64,000 nt of DNA. It comes from Labrys sp. KNU-23. Its GTDB lineage: Bacteria; Pseudomonadota; Alphaproteobacteria; Rhizobiales; Labraceae. The stretch covers positions 5,033,501 to 5,097,500 of the forward strand of contig NZ_CP043489.1 of assembly GCF_008330945.1 (NCBI RefSeq), given 5' to 3'. A program made the translations under genes and the position numbers. Below, in pieces: positions 54,410-62,643 of the stretch (its first letter is position 1; every line of letters begins with the position of its first letter). A model generated the notes under the pieces. It did no database searches, was not told where the DNA came from, and was given only the letters and a program-made list of their open reading frames with translations.

Positions 54410-56731
54410 ATGTCAGATGTCCAGGCCGGCTCGGCCCCCCCCGCGAATTCCTCGACGATGTCCGAGGATCTGCGGACCGGGGCACTGATCTATCACCGCT
54501 ATCCCAAGCCGGGAAAACTGGAGATCCAGGCGACCAAGCCGCTCGGCAATCAGCGCGACCTTGCCTTGGCCTATTCGCCCGGTGTGGCCGCCGCCTGCGA
54601 GGCGATCCATGCCGATCCGCTTGAGGCCGCCAACCTGACCGCCCGCGCCAATCTCGTTGCCGTCGTCTCCAACGGCACCGCCGTGCTCGGCCTCGGCGAT
54701 ATCGGCCCGCTCGCCTCCAAGCCCGTGATGGAGGGCAAGGCGGTCCTGTTCAAGAAATTCGCCGGCATCGACGTCTTCGACATCGAGATCGCCTCCAGGT
54801 CGATCGAGGAGATCGTCACCGTCGTGGCGGCCCTGGAGCCGACCTTCGGCGGCATCAATCTTGAGGACATCAAGGCGCCGGAGTGCTTCGAGGTCGAGCG
54901 TCTCCTGCGCGAGCGCATGGCGATCCCGGTCTTCCATGACGACCAGCACGGTACGGCCATCATCGTCGGCGCCGCTGTCCGCAATGGCCTTGAACTGGCC
55001 GGCAAGGCGATCGGCGAGGTCAAGATCGTGGCGTCGGGAGCCGGCGCGGCCGCTCTGGCCTGTCTCAACCTCCTGGTCTCGCTCGGCGCCAAGCGCGAGA
55101 ACATCTTCATCTCCGACATCAAGGGCGTGGTCTATAAGGGCCGCGCCGAACTGATGGACCCCTGGAAGGACGTCTACGCCCAGGAAACGGAGGCGCGCAC
55201 GCTCAACGACATCATCGAGGGAGCCGACGTTTTCCTCGGCCTCTCCGCCGGCGGCGTGCTCAAGCCCGAGATGATCGCGCGCATGGCGCATAATCCGCTG
55301 ATCATGGCGCTCGCCAATCCGTTTCCGGAGATCATGCCGGAACTCGCCAAGGCGACACGCCCGGATGCCATGATCTGCACGGGGCGCTCGGATTTTCCGA
55401 ACCAGGTCAACAATGTCCTGTGTTTCCCCTATATCTTCCGCGGCGCCCTCGACTGCGGGGCCACCACCATCAACGAGGAGATGAAGCACGCGGCCGTCGA
55501 GGCGATCGCGGCTCTCGCCCGCGAGACACCCTCGGATGTGGTGGCGCGTGCCTATGGCGGCGAGAGCCGCCGCTTCGGCGCCGATTCCCTTATTCCTTCG
55601 CCCTTCGATCCGCGCCTGATCCTGCGTATTGCCCCTGCCGTGGCCCGGGCGGCACAGGAAACCGGTGTCGCGACCCGTCCGATCACCGATCTGGAAGCCT
55701 ATGCCGAAAGCCTGACGCGTTTCGTCTTCCGCTCCGGCTTTGTGATGAAGCCGCTTTTCGCCGCCGCGAAGGCCGATCCCAAGCGCGTGGTCTATGCCGA
55801 AGGCGAGGATGAGCGCGTGCTGCGCGCGGCCCAAGTGGTGCTGGAGGAAGGGCTTGCCCGGCCGATCCTGATCGGGCGCCCCTCCGTCATCGAGACCCGC
55901 ATCCAGCGGTTCGGCCTGACCATCCGGCCGGGCCATGATTTCGAGGTGATCGATCCGGCGGACGATCCTCGCTACAAGGATTACTGGTCGCTCTATCACC
56001 ATCTGGCCGGGCGCGGCGGGGTCACCCAGGACACCGCACGCACCATTGTGCGCTCGAACACCTCGGTGATTGCGGCGCTGGCTCTGCATCGCGGCGATGC
56101 TGATGCCATGATCTGCGGGCTCGAAGGGGCCTACATGCGGCATCTGCGCTATGTCCGGCAGATCATCGGCCTGGCGCCCGGCGTACGCGACTATTCGGCC
56201 CTGTCCCTGGTGCTGACGGCCAAGGGAGCCTTCTTCATCTGCGATACCCAGGTCAAGCCCGACCCTTGCGCAGAGGAGATCGCCGAGATGGCGATCCTGG
56301 CGGCGGAGCATGTCCGCCGTTTCGGCATCGACCCGAAGATCGCCCTGCTGTCGCATTCCGATTTTGGATCCTACGATACCGATGCGGCCCGCAAGATGCG
56401 CAGGGCCCTGGAACTCCTGGTCGAGCAACGCCCCGACCTGGAGGCAGACGGCGAGATGCAGGCGGATACGGCGTTGTCCGAGAACCTGCGCGACCTCAAG
56501 CTGAGCTCGTCGCGGCTGCGGGGCGAGGCGAATGTGCTGGTCATGCCCAATCTGGATGCCGCCAACATCGCCTTCCAGCTCACCCGCATGCTGGCGGATG
56601 CATTGCCGGTTGGCCCGATCCTGATCGGCGCCGCCAAGCCGGCGCACATCCTCAACCGTGCCGTGACCGTGCGCGGGGTGGTCAACATGACGGCGGTGGC
56701 CGTGGCAGAGGCGCAGGCCGCACAAGGCTGA
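54410..56731 (+). CDS. maeB: NADP-dependent malic enzyme with phosphotransacetylase-like domain (MaeB type)
   Basis: This 773-residue protein decarboxylates malate to pyruvate. The malic enzyme part has [30 protein letters not shown]-like [31 protein letters not shown] and the NAD(P)-binding [17 protein letters not shown]. From about residue 440 a phosphotransacetylase-like domain follows ([35 protein letters not shown]), which is regulatory in the E. coli enzyme and binds acetyl-CoA or acetyl-P. The length is standard. AGGACGGGAAACG precedes the ATG. Confidence 0.95.
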   Translation: MSDVQAGSAPPANSSTMSEDLRTGALIYHRYPKPGKLEIQATKPLGNQRDLALAYSPGVAAACEAIHADPLEAANLTARANLVAVVSNGTAVLGLGDIGPLASKPVMEGKAVLFKKFAGIDVFDIEIASRSIEEIVTVVAALEPTFGGINLEDIKAPECFEVERLLRERMAIPVFHDDQHGTAIIVGAAVRNGLELAGKAIGEVKIVASGAGAAALACLNLLVSLGAKRENIFISDIKGVVYKGRAELMDPWKDVYAQETEARTLNDIIEGADVFLGLSAGGVLKPEMIARMAHNPLIMALANPFPEIMPELAKATRPDAMICTGRSDFPNQVNNVLCFPYIFRGALDCGATTINEEMKHAAVEAIAALARETPSDVVARAYGGESRRFGADSLIPSPFDPRLILRIAPAVARAAQETGVATRPITDLEAYAESLTRFVFRSGFVMKPLFAAAKADPKRVVYAEGEDERVLRAAQVVLEEGLARPILIGRPSVIETRIQRFGLTIRPGHDFEVIDPADDPRYKDYWSLYHHLAGRGGVTQDTARTIVRSNTSVIAALALHRGDADAMICGLEGAYMRHLRYVRQIIGLAPGVRDYSALSLVLTAKGAFFICDTQVKPDPCAEEIAEMAILAAEHVRRFGIDPKIALLSHSDFGSYDTDAARKMRRALELLVEQRPDLEADGEMQADTALSENLRDLKLSSSRLRGEANVLVMPNLDAANIAFQLTRMLADALPVGPILIGAAKPAHILNRAVTVRGVVNMTAVAVAEAQAAQG

Positions 56732-56738
56732 AACCGAA

Positions 56739-56766
56739 GCGCCGGGATCGAAACAGCTCCCGGCGC
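56739..56766. terminator. Hairpin between convergent maeB and DUF1697 genes
   Basis: GCGCCGGGA and TCCCGGCGC form a perfect 9-bp GC-rich stem with a 10-nt loop. It lies between two stop codons and suits a bidirectional terminator, but no T-run follows on either strand. Confidence 0.5.
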
Positions 56767-56772
56767 CCCGCT

Positions 56773-57309
56773 TCAGGCCAGCATCTGGCCGAGGCCGTGT
56801 ATGGTGTTCCAGTTGCGCGCGGTGCCGACGCCGAGCCGCTTGGTGGAAAGGGCGCCGGCAAGGCGACTTTCGCTCGGGCGCCCGGCGAAGGCGATCCAGA
56901 GATCGCCGCCGACCAGGGCAAGGCGTTCGCCCCTATCGCAATAGCGTTCCAGCTTGACCAGGATGTCCTCGCCGAGCGGGGCCCGCATCAGGCGGGCGAT
57001 GACAAAGCCGCCGTCGCGTTCGGCCTCGGCCGGGAATGGGTTGCCGGCAACGGTGCTCCGCCAGTTCTCGGCGCTGCGCACGATGATGTCGACGTGTTTG
57101 CCGTAATGGCTGAGGAAGCCGGCCTCCAGCCGGGCTTCGAGGACGGCGATGTCCTGTTCGGGTGCCTCGAAGACAAGATTGCCGGTCGAGGCCAGAGTGC
57201 GAGGACGATCAAAGCCGCATCCAGTGGCGATCGCGCGCAATTCCTCCATCACGACCCGCCGCTGTGGCGTCAGCACGATGCTGTAGAGGAGGGCGACATA
57301 GCCGGGCAT
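56773..57309 (-). CDS. DUF1697 family protein
   Basis: This 178-residue protein matches DUF1697: YVALLYSIVLTPQRRVVMEELRAIA, TLASTGNLVFEA, and the C-terminal TKRLGVGTARNWNTIHGLGQML. The family is small, cytoplasmic and of unknown role. The usual start LLRGINVGG is altered here to LLYSIVLTP, an unusual divergence. It is convergent with maeB and follows the PfkB gene on the same strand after a half repeat element. Confidence 0.87.
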   Translation of the reverse strand: MPGYVALLYSIVLTPQRRVVMEELRAIATGCGFDRPRTLASTGNLVFEAPEQDIAVLEARLEAGFLSHYGKHVDIIVRSAENWRSTVAGNPFPAEAERDGGFVIARLMRAPLGEDILVKLERYCDRGERLALVGGDLWIAFAGRPSESRLAGALSTKRLGVGTARNWNTIHGLGQMLA

Positions 57310-57371
57310 GGCAAAGGGCTCGTCGAAATTGTCCGGCAGGCCATTGGGGCCCGCCGGCTGGCAAGAAAATC

Positions 57372-57420
57372 AAAGCGTTTTGCGACTGGAGGGAAATACC
57401 GGGAAACGCAAAGACGCTCT
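57372..57420 (+). repeat. Dispersed palindromic element, half copy (module A only)
   Basis: AAAGCGTTTTGCGACTGG ... GGGAAACGCAAAGACGCT matches module A of the other four copies. Module B is absent. The element runs into the stop codon of the minus-strand PfkB gene. Confidence 0.7.
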
Positions 57421-58318
57421 AGGAAGTGGCCACGGGCTGGAACCGCGTTTCGATGGATTCCACATCCCCCCGGGTGGGCAGCTTGGCTTCGTTGCCGAGA
57501 AACTGAATTGCGTGGGTGGAGGCGCCGCGCGCGAAGCGGAAATGCTCCTCCCAGCGCGACAGCGGGCGGCTGAGATAGGAATACATATAGGCGCCGTGGA
57601 AGATGTCGCCGGCGCCGTTGGTATCGACCACCGCGGCCTTGGGCACGTTGAGGGCGGGTAGGCGCTGCACCTTGCCGCTCTCGTCATACCACAGCATGCC
57701 GCGCTCACCGGCAGTTACGCCGGCGATCTTGCAGCCTTTGCCCTTGAGATAGTCGAGCATCTCGGTCTCGGTCAGGTTCATCTGCTCGCACAGGCGCTCG
57801 GCCACCACGGCGACATCGACATAGCTGAGCAAATCGTCGGTGTTGGAGCGCAGGCCGCCGCCATCGAGCGAAACCAGGCGCCCGAGCTTGCGGAATTCCT
57901 TGGCATAGTAGAGCGCGGCATCGGCCAGGTGGCCGTCGAGATGCAGAGCGCGGCAATTGCCGAGATTGAGATGCGGATAGGGATGCAGATAATCGTCGTC
58001 GCGCGCGCGCACGATGGCGCGCTTGCCATCCTTGGGCATGATGAAGGAGAGCGAGGAGCGCTTGACCTTGCGAGGGTGGACGGAGATGCCGTATTTCGCC
58101 GCCATGTCCATGAACATGCGGCCGAGCCAGTCGTTCGAATTGGTGGTGATCAGGTCGGGGATCACCCCAAGCTTGGCGCAGCAGAAAGCGGCCGTCGTGG
58201 CGTTGCCGCCGAACGCCACGGCATAGTCCTTGGCTACCGACTTTTCATCGCCGCGCGGCATGTCATCCGCCACGAACGTCACGTCGATATAGGCATGGCC
58301 GATGAAGAGCGCTTCCAT
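57419..58318 (-). CDS. PfkB-family carbohydrate/nucleoside kinase
   Basis: The ATG at 58318 gives the family start MEALFIGHAYIDVTF. The 299-residue protein has the PfkB signature 1 region (AVAFGGNATTAAFCCAKLG), an unusual basic loop (HPRKVKRSSLSFIMPKDGKRA), and signature 2 with the anion hole DTNGAGDIFHGAYM. The substrate is a sugar or nucleoside; adenosine- or ribokinase-like is as far as the sequence allows. The last bases overlap the half repeat element. Confidence 0.9.
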   Translation of the reverse strand: MEALFIGHAYIDVTFVADDMPRGDEKSVAKDYAVAFGGNATTAAFCCAKLGVIPDLITTNSNDWLGRMFMDMAAKYGISVHPRKVKRSSLSFIMPKDGKRAIVRARDDDYLHPYPHLNLGNCRALHLDGHLADAALYYAKEFRKLGRLVSLDGGGLRSNTDDLLSYVDVAVVAERLCEQMNLTETEMLDYLKGKGCKIAGVTAGERGMLWYDESGKVQRLPALNVPKAAVVDTNGAGDIFHGAYMYSYLSRPLSRWEEHFRFARGASTHAIQFLGNEAKLPTRGDVESIETRFQPVATS

Positions 58319-58694
58319 CGCTTGTCGCTCCAAACAATCTAGATTTCCGTACATTCCCGCTTAATCGTCATGGCGCGCTGGTGCAAGCGGCCTTTTCGCA
58401 GTTGCGAGAGAAGCGCTGTTCAAGGGTACTTTCCGGCGCCCGGAAACGCACCGGTACACGAAGGGGAACTTGTCTTCGCCGTAGAAGTTTGTATGTCGGT
58501 ACGATGCGTCATTTCGGTTGAGTCGGCAGTGAAATGCACCGGCTTTGGCAGAAAACGATAGCACCTAAAGCACGAGCTATCCTTACGTAGTCATTCATCT
58601 CCGGTTCATGGTGTGCATGATGTAAGAATCGGGCTTTGCTCTCGGTTGTATCTGTATATGATCGATATGGATCGGCATCCACGGAGGATCTCTC
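58319..58694. promoter_or_regulatory. Intergenic region with likely promoter of the glycine-zipper lipoprotein
   Basis: These 376 bp separate the minus-strand kinase from the plus-strand lipoprotein. TTTGCT (58635) and TATGAT (58657) spaced by 16 bases make a plausible promoter, and GGAGGAT lies just before the ATG at 58695. The short open frames here have no ribosome site or family features. No repeat or RNA gene was recognised. Confidence 0.45.
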
Positions 58695-58976
58695 ATGAAG
58701 AAGCTTTTGATCGTAGCAGCTGCAGGGCTTTTGCTCACGGGCTGCTCGGAATATTCGCGCGGTGACCGCGCGCTCGGTGGCGCTGCCATCGGTGCTGGCG
58801 GCGGCGCCCTGATCGGCGGCCTGGCCACGCGTTCGGCCGGTGGAGCCATTGTCGGCGGTGTGCTCGGCGGTGCTGCCGGTGCCATCGTCGGCGCCGAAAC
58901 CACGCCGCGCGCTTGCACCCGTCGTTACTATGATTACTACGGCAACGTGCGGTATCGCCGCGTGCAGTGCCCGTAA
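58695..58976 (+). CDS. Small glycine-zipper lipoprotein
   Basis: This 93-residue protein has a lipoprotein signal with lipobox LLTGC and then a glycine-zipper region (residues about 28-67: GGAAIGAGGGALIGG and GGVLGGAAGAIVG) that can insert in membranes. It ends with a Tyr/Arg-rich tail, CTRRYYDYYGNVRYRRVQC, with two Cys. It resembles small outer-membrane lipoproteins of the YMGG/OsmB kind. GGAGGAT gives a strong ribosome site. A strong terminator follows. Confidence 0.9.
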   Translation: MKKLLIVAAAGLLLTGCSEYSRGDRALGGAAIGAGGGALIGGLATRSAGGAIVGGVLGGAAGAIVGAETTPRACTRRYYDYYGNVRYRRVQCP

Positions 58977-59017
58977 GGGGTGAAGTCCGTAAGGATTTTT
59001 CATCTGACGCAAGTCGC

Positions 59018-59047
59018 ACCCACGCAGTCCACTGCGTGGGTTTTTTT
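59018..59047 (+). terminator. Rho-independent terminator of the lipoprotein gene
   Basis: A perfect 10-bp stem (ACCCACGCAG with CTGCGTGGGT, loop TCCA) is followed by a run of T to 59047. The start codon of the next gene begins at the very next base. Confidence 0.9.
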
Positions 59048-60514
59048 ATGGAAAGGCCCGCCTTGTCGTTCTCCGATCTGACCTTGCCGGGTTTGGGCGT
59101 GTTGGCGTGGGCCTATTTCTATTCCGAATGGGCGGTTCGCCTCGTCATGATCGTGGTTGTGCCGTTCCGTCGCAACTCGGACGCGGCGCGAAGCTGGCTG
59201 CTGCTGGTGATGTTCCTGCCCTGGCCGGCGCTGGTGCTTTATCTCCTGATCGGACGCGCCACCTATCCACGCTGGCGGCGCAAGCGTTTCGAGCGCCTTC
59301 CGGATATTCTGAGCCTGTCCGCGGACAAGGTTCGCGAACTAACCGAAGTCGCGCGCGAGCGGCTGCCCCGTCGCTTCACGCGTGCGGCCGTGCTGATCGA
59401 ACGAGTTGGCAAGTTGCCGGTCGTCGACGGGGCGAGAGTGGATTTCCTGGCCGACTATTCGCGGATGATCGATCGGCTGGTTTCCGATATCGACGCCGCC
59501 CGGCATCATGTCCATCTGCTGTTCTACATCTTCTCCGACGATGAGGTCGGCCAGACGGTGATGCAGGCACTCGGCCGCGCCCAGGCCCGTGGCGTGAAGT
59601 GCCGTGTCCTCATCGATGCCATCGGTTCGCGGCAATGGGCGCGCAGCGTGCTGACGACGCTTGCCGAATATGGCGTCGAGGCCCGTGCCATACTTCCGGT
59701 CACCTTCTTCCGGCGCAAGTCGGCGCGGGCAGACCTGCGCAATCATCGCAAGATTGCGGTGATGGACGGACGGGTGGGTTATGTCGGTTCTCAAAACATC
59801 ATCGCGGCCCGCACGGTGCTCGACATCTCCAACCAGGAGCTGATGCTGCGCCTGGAAGGGCCGGTGGTGCTGGAACTGCAGGCCGTCTTCATTGCCGACT
59901 GGTTCCTGGAGACGGAGGAGGCGCTGCCACTCGACAGCGTGATGTCGCCGGCACCGGCCTGCGGCACGCTGGCCATGCAGGTCTTGCCGAGCGGGCCGGA
60001 TTATCGGGTCGGGGGCATCGAGAGCCTGATGGTCACCGCCATTCATTCGGCCCTGCAGCGGGTGGTGATCGTCACGCCCTACTTCATTCCCAGCGAGGCC
60101 GTTCACAAGGCGATGCAGATCGCCGTGCTGCGCGGCGTCGCCGTGCATCTGGTCGTTCCCAAGGTTTCGGACCACCGCATCGTGCGCTTCGCCCAGCAAT
60201 CCTATTATGGGGGGTTGCTTGCGGCAGGCGTGAACATCCACCTGTTCCGGGACAAGTTCCTGCACGCCAAGAACGTGTCCATCGATACCGAACTTGCCCT
60301 GATCGGCTCAAGCAACATGGACATGCGTTCCTTCGTGCTGAACTCGGAGGTCACCGTCGTGATCTATGACCGCGAGGTCACGCTGCAACTGCGGCGCATG
60401 CAGGACGACTACTTTGCTGGCAGCGACAGGCTCGACCTTGGAGAATGGCGCCGACGCCCGTGGATCCGCAAGGTTGCCGAGAACCTCGCGCGGCTCGTCA
60501 GCCCGCTTCTATAG
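59048..60514 (+). CDS. cls: Cardiolipin synthase (phospholipase D type)
   Basis: This 488-residue protein has two N-terminal membrane helices (residues about 15-70, including SWLLLVMFLPWPALVLYLLIG). Two HKD motifs are present: NHRKIAVMDGRVGYVGSQN and LHAKNVSIDTELALIGSSN. It condenses two phosphatidylglycerols to cardiolipin. The ATG at 59048 lies directly after the T-run of the upstream terminator and has no ribosome site, so leaderless translation or a later start (for example GTG 59099) is possible. The last 17 bp overlap the convergent MFS gene. Confidence 0.9.
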   Translation: MERPALSFSDLTLPGLGVLAWAYFYSEWAVRLVMIVVVPFRRNSDAARSWLLLVMFLPWPALVLYLLIGRATYPRWRRKRFERLPDILSLSADKVRELTEVARERLPRRFTRAAVLIERVGKLPVVDGARVDFLADYSRMIDRLVSDIDAARHHVHLLFYIFSDDEVGQTVMQALGRAQARGVKCRVLIDAIGSRQWARSVLTTLAEYGVEARAILPVTFFRRKSARADLRNHRKIAVMDGRVGYVGSQNIIAARTVLDISNQELMLRLEGPVVLELQAVFIADWFLETEEALPLDSVMSPAPACGTLAMQVLPSGPDYRVGGIESLMVTAIHSALQRVVIVTPYFIPSEAVHKAMQIAVLRGVAVHLVVPKVSDHRIVRFAQQSYYGGLLAAGVNIHLFRDKFLHAKNVSIDTELALIGSSNMDMRSFVLNSEVTVVIYDREVTLQLRRMQDDYFAGSDRLDLGEWRRRPWIRKVAENLARLVSPLL

Positions 60515-61678
60515 CGGGGCGTCCCGAGCTGCCGCGGGGCGCGCAGACCTGGGCCAGCAGTGCAATGACCACGGTGAAGACGGCGGCCACGTAGAAGATG
60601 CCGGCAAGCGAGGCCACATGGGCAACGGTCCCAAGCAGTGGCGGCGCCACCAACAACCCGGCATAGCCCATGGTCGATACCGTCGCGATCTGTACTTCAG
60701 GGCGGGGCATGGCGCCGGCCGTGCTGAACAGGACGGGCACCACATTGGCAAAGCCGATGCCGGTCAAGCCATAGCCGATGATGGCAACGTAGACATTGCC
60801 GGAGAGCGGTCCCATCAAGAGACCGATCACGGCGAGCAGACAGCCGCCTCGGACCAGATGGACACCGTCGACATGGCGTCGAATGGGATCTCCCAGGAAG
60901 CGCACGCTCGCCATCGCCCCTGCGAAGACGGCATAGCCGAGATTGGCAAGCTCCTTGCCCGCCCCAATTGCTCGCGCAGGAAGACGGCGGCCCAATCCAG
61001 CACGACCCCTTCGCCGCTGAAGGCGAGCGCGGCCATCAGGCCGACCACGACGGCAAGGAAGGCCGGACGCAAGGAGGGGGATTTGCCGCCGCCACCTGTC
61101 GCCACCACCTTGCCGGGGGCAAGGCCTCGCTGCCCCCAGGCGAAGATCGCGATCAGGCCCAATGTCATGATGAGCGCCTGGAAGGCGCCATCGGTCCAAC
61201 GGAGCATCAAGGTGGCGATGCCAGCCCCGGTCAATCCGCCCAGGCTCCACATGCCGTGGAACGAGGACATATAGGGGCGCCCGACCTGCTTCTCGATCCT
61301 GGCCGCATCGGCATTCATCGCTACATCCATGCAGCCGCCGCTGGCACCGAAGAGGAAGACGACAGCAGAAAGAAGCCAGACGTCCGGCATGAGGGGAATG
61401 GAGGGCAACAAGGCGGCAAAAATCACGCCACTCAGCCGAATGAGGGCCGCAGTGCCGATGCGTTGGATGATCCAGCCACTGCCGGCCATGGCGAGCACGG
61501 CCCCGGCACCGAGCATCAGCAGGACCATGCTCAGTACGATGGGGTCGAGCCCCAGCCTCTCCTTGGCGAGGGGGATCTGGGTGGCCCAGACGCCATAGAG
61601 GGCGCCATTGACGTAGAAGCTCGACGCTGTCGGATGCCAGACACGCCAGCCGGGCCGATAAAGAGACGTTTCAGACAA
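60498..61678 (-). pseudogene. YbjJ-like MFS transporter with a one-base frameshift
   Basis: The frame from TTG 61678 (GGAG seven bases upstream, overlapping the DeoR stop) reads 12-helix MFS sequence to VVLDWAAVFLREQLG. It then continues in another frame as GKELANLGYAVFAGAMASVRFLGD to the stop at 60498. Adding one G to the run of four at 60962-60965 (C on the plus strand) restores a 393-residue protein of normal length. YbjJ-type transporters often sit next to DeoR-type regulators. Either a real knock-out or a homopolymer sequencing error is possible. Confidence 0.75.
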
Positions 61679-62456
61679 GATGGATCTCCACGCCGCTTTC
61701 GCTGTAGCGCTGCAGGATTGTGTTCGAGCTCGCATTCTCGGTGACCATATGATCGAGGCGATCGAATGGCATCACCTGATAGGCCGAGCGTGTGTCGAGT
61801 TTCTCGGCGGTGACCAGGGCCACCGTCGTGCGCGAGGCGGCGACCATGGCGCGTTTGAGACGGGCATCGTCATGGTCGACCACGGTCACGCCCTCGATCA
61901 GATCGACGGCGCAGGCGCCCAGGAAGCACAGATCTGGCTTGAGGAAGGCAACCTGCTCCAACGCGCCGGCACCGCTGGCACTGCGTGACTGGGTATCGAC
62001 CTGCCCGCCGATCAGCACCAGTTTGCCGACGCCGCGGTCGAGCACGGCGACCGCGATATCGGGCGAGGGGGTAATCACCGTGAGGCCCGCCTCGAGCGGA
62101 AGCTGGCGCGCCAGCATCAAATTGCTCGTGCTCTGGTCGAGCAGGACGACCATGCCTGGCGCGATGAAACGCAAGGCATAGGCCGCCAGTTGCTTCTTCT
62201 GCGCCTCGTTGCTGACCAGACGCCGATCAAATCGATGTGAAGAGCGTGACTTGCGCAATGCGCCGCCATGCACGCGCTCGATCAGGCCGGCGTCGGCGAG
62301 CTCCTTGAGGTCACGGCGGATGGTGTCCTCCGACACCGCGAAATCCAGTGCGGCCTGGACGGAAGCGATGCGGCCATCCTGTTCGATACGCTGGAGGAGC
62401 AGGCGCTGGCGCTCGGCAGGTATGAGACTGGCGTCGAAAAGGGTGGAGGTTTCCAT
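61671..62456 (-). CDS. DeoR/GlpR-family transcriptional regulator
   Basis: The ATG at 62456 is chosen from the family N-terminus (ERQRLLLQRIEQDGRIASVQAALDFAVSEDTIRRDL, a DeoR helix-turn-helix). The 261-residue protein then has the sugar-phosphate-sensing DeoR C-terminal domain: RFIAPGMVVLLDQSTSNLML, VLIGGQVDTQSRSASG, FLGACAVDLIEGVTV. It overlaps the start of the MFS gene by 8 bp, so it probably controls that transporter. Phased operator-like repeats lie upstream of its start. Confidence 0.93.
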   Translation of the reverse strand: METSTLFDASLIPAERQRLLLQRIEQDGRIASVQAALDFAVSEDTIRRDLKELADAGLIERVHGGALRKSRSSHRFDRRLVSNEAQKKQLAAYALRFIAPGMVVLLDQSTSNLMLARQLPLEAGLTVITPSPDIAVAVLDRGVGKLVLIGGQVDTQSRSASGAGALEQVAFLKPDLCFLGACAVDLIEGVTVVDHDDARLKRAMVAASRTTVALVTAEKLDTRSAYQVMPFDRLDHMVTENASSNTILQRYSESGVEIHLV

Positions 62457-62513
62457 GGCGTGCGCGAGATCCGGTGATCGGCTGCTTATGTCGTTTAAGC
62501 GGAAGCAATGCAA

Positions 62514-62560
62514 GTATGAAAATGCATAAAGACGCATAAACGCGCGTATTCGCGCATCGT
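62514..62560. promoter_or_regulatory. Phased 10-bp operator repeats upstream of deoR
   Basis: GCATAAA occurs at 62524 and 62534, with related GCGTATT at 62544, GCATCGT at 62554 and GTATGAA at 62514, each exactly 10 bp apart. One helical turn per repeat is a layout known for DeoR-type operators. The array is about 60-100 bp upstream of the deoR start and about 85 bp upstream of the divergent ABC transporter. Confidence 0.6.
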
Positions 62561-62643
62561 GTCGACCGTCACACACATTACTCGCTTACCCTTGAGGATG
62601 ACTCTGCGGGATGACCGGCTATAGTCGAGGCGGAGAGTGATTC

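Noticed and set aside
54413-56725. 770-residue antisense frame over maeB
   Set aside because: Same reason: maeB has all its motifs in the plus frame and the antisense protein is His/Asp/Gly-rich noise.
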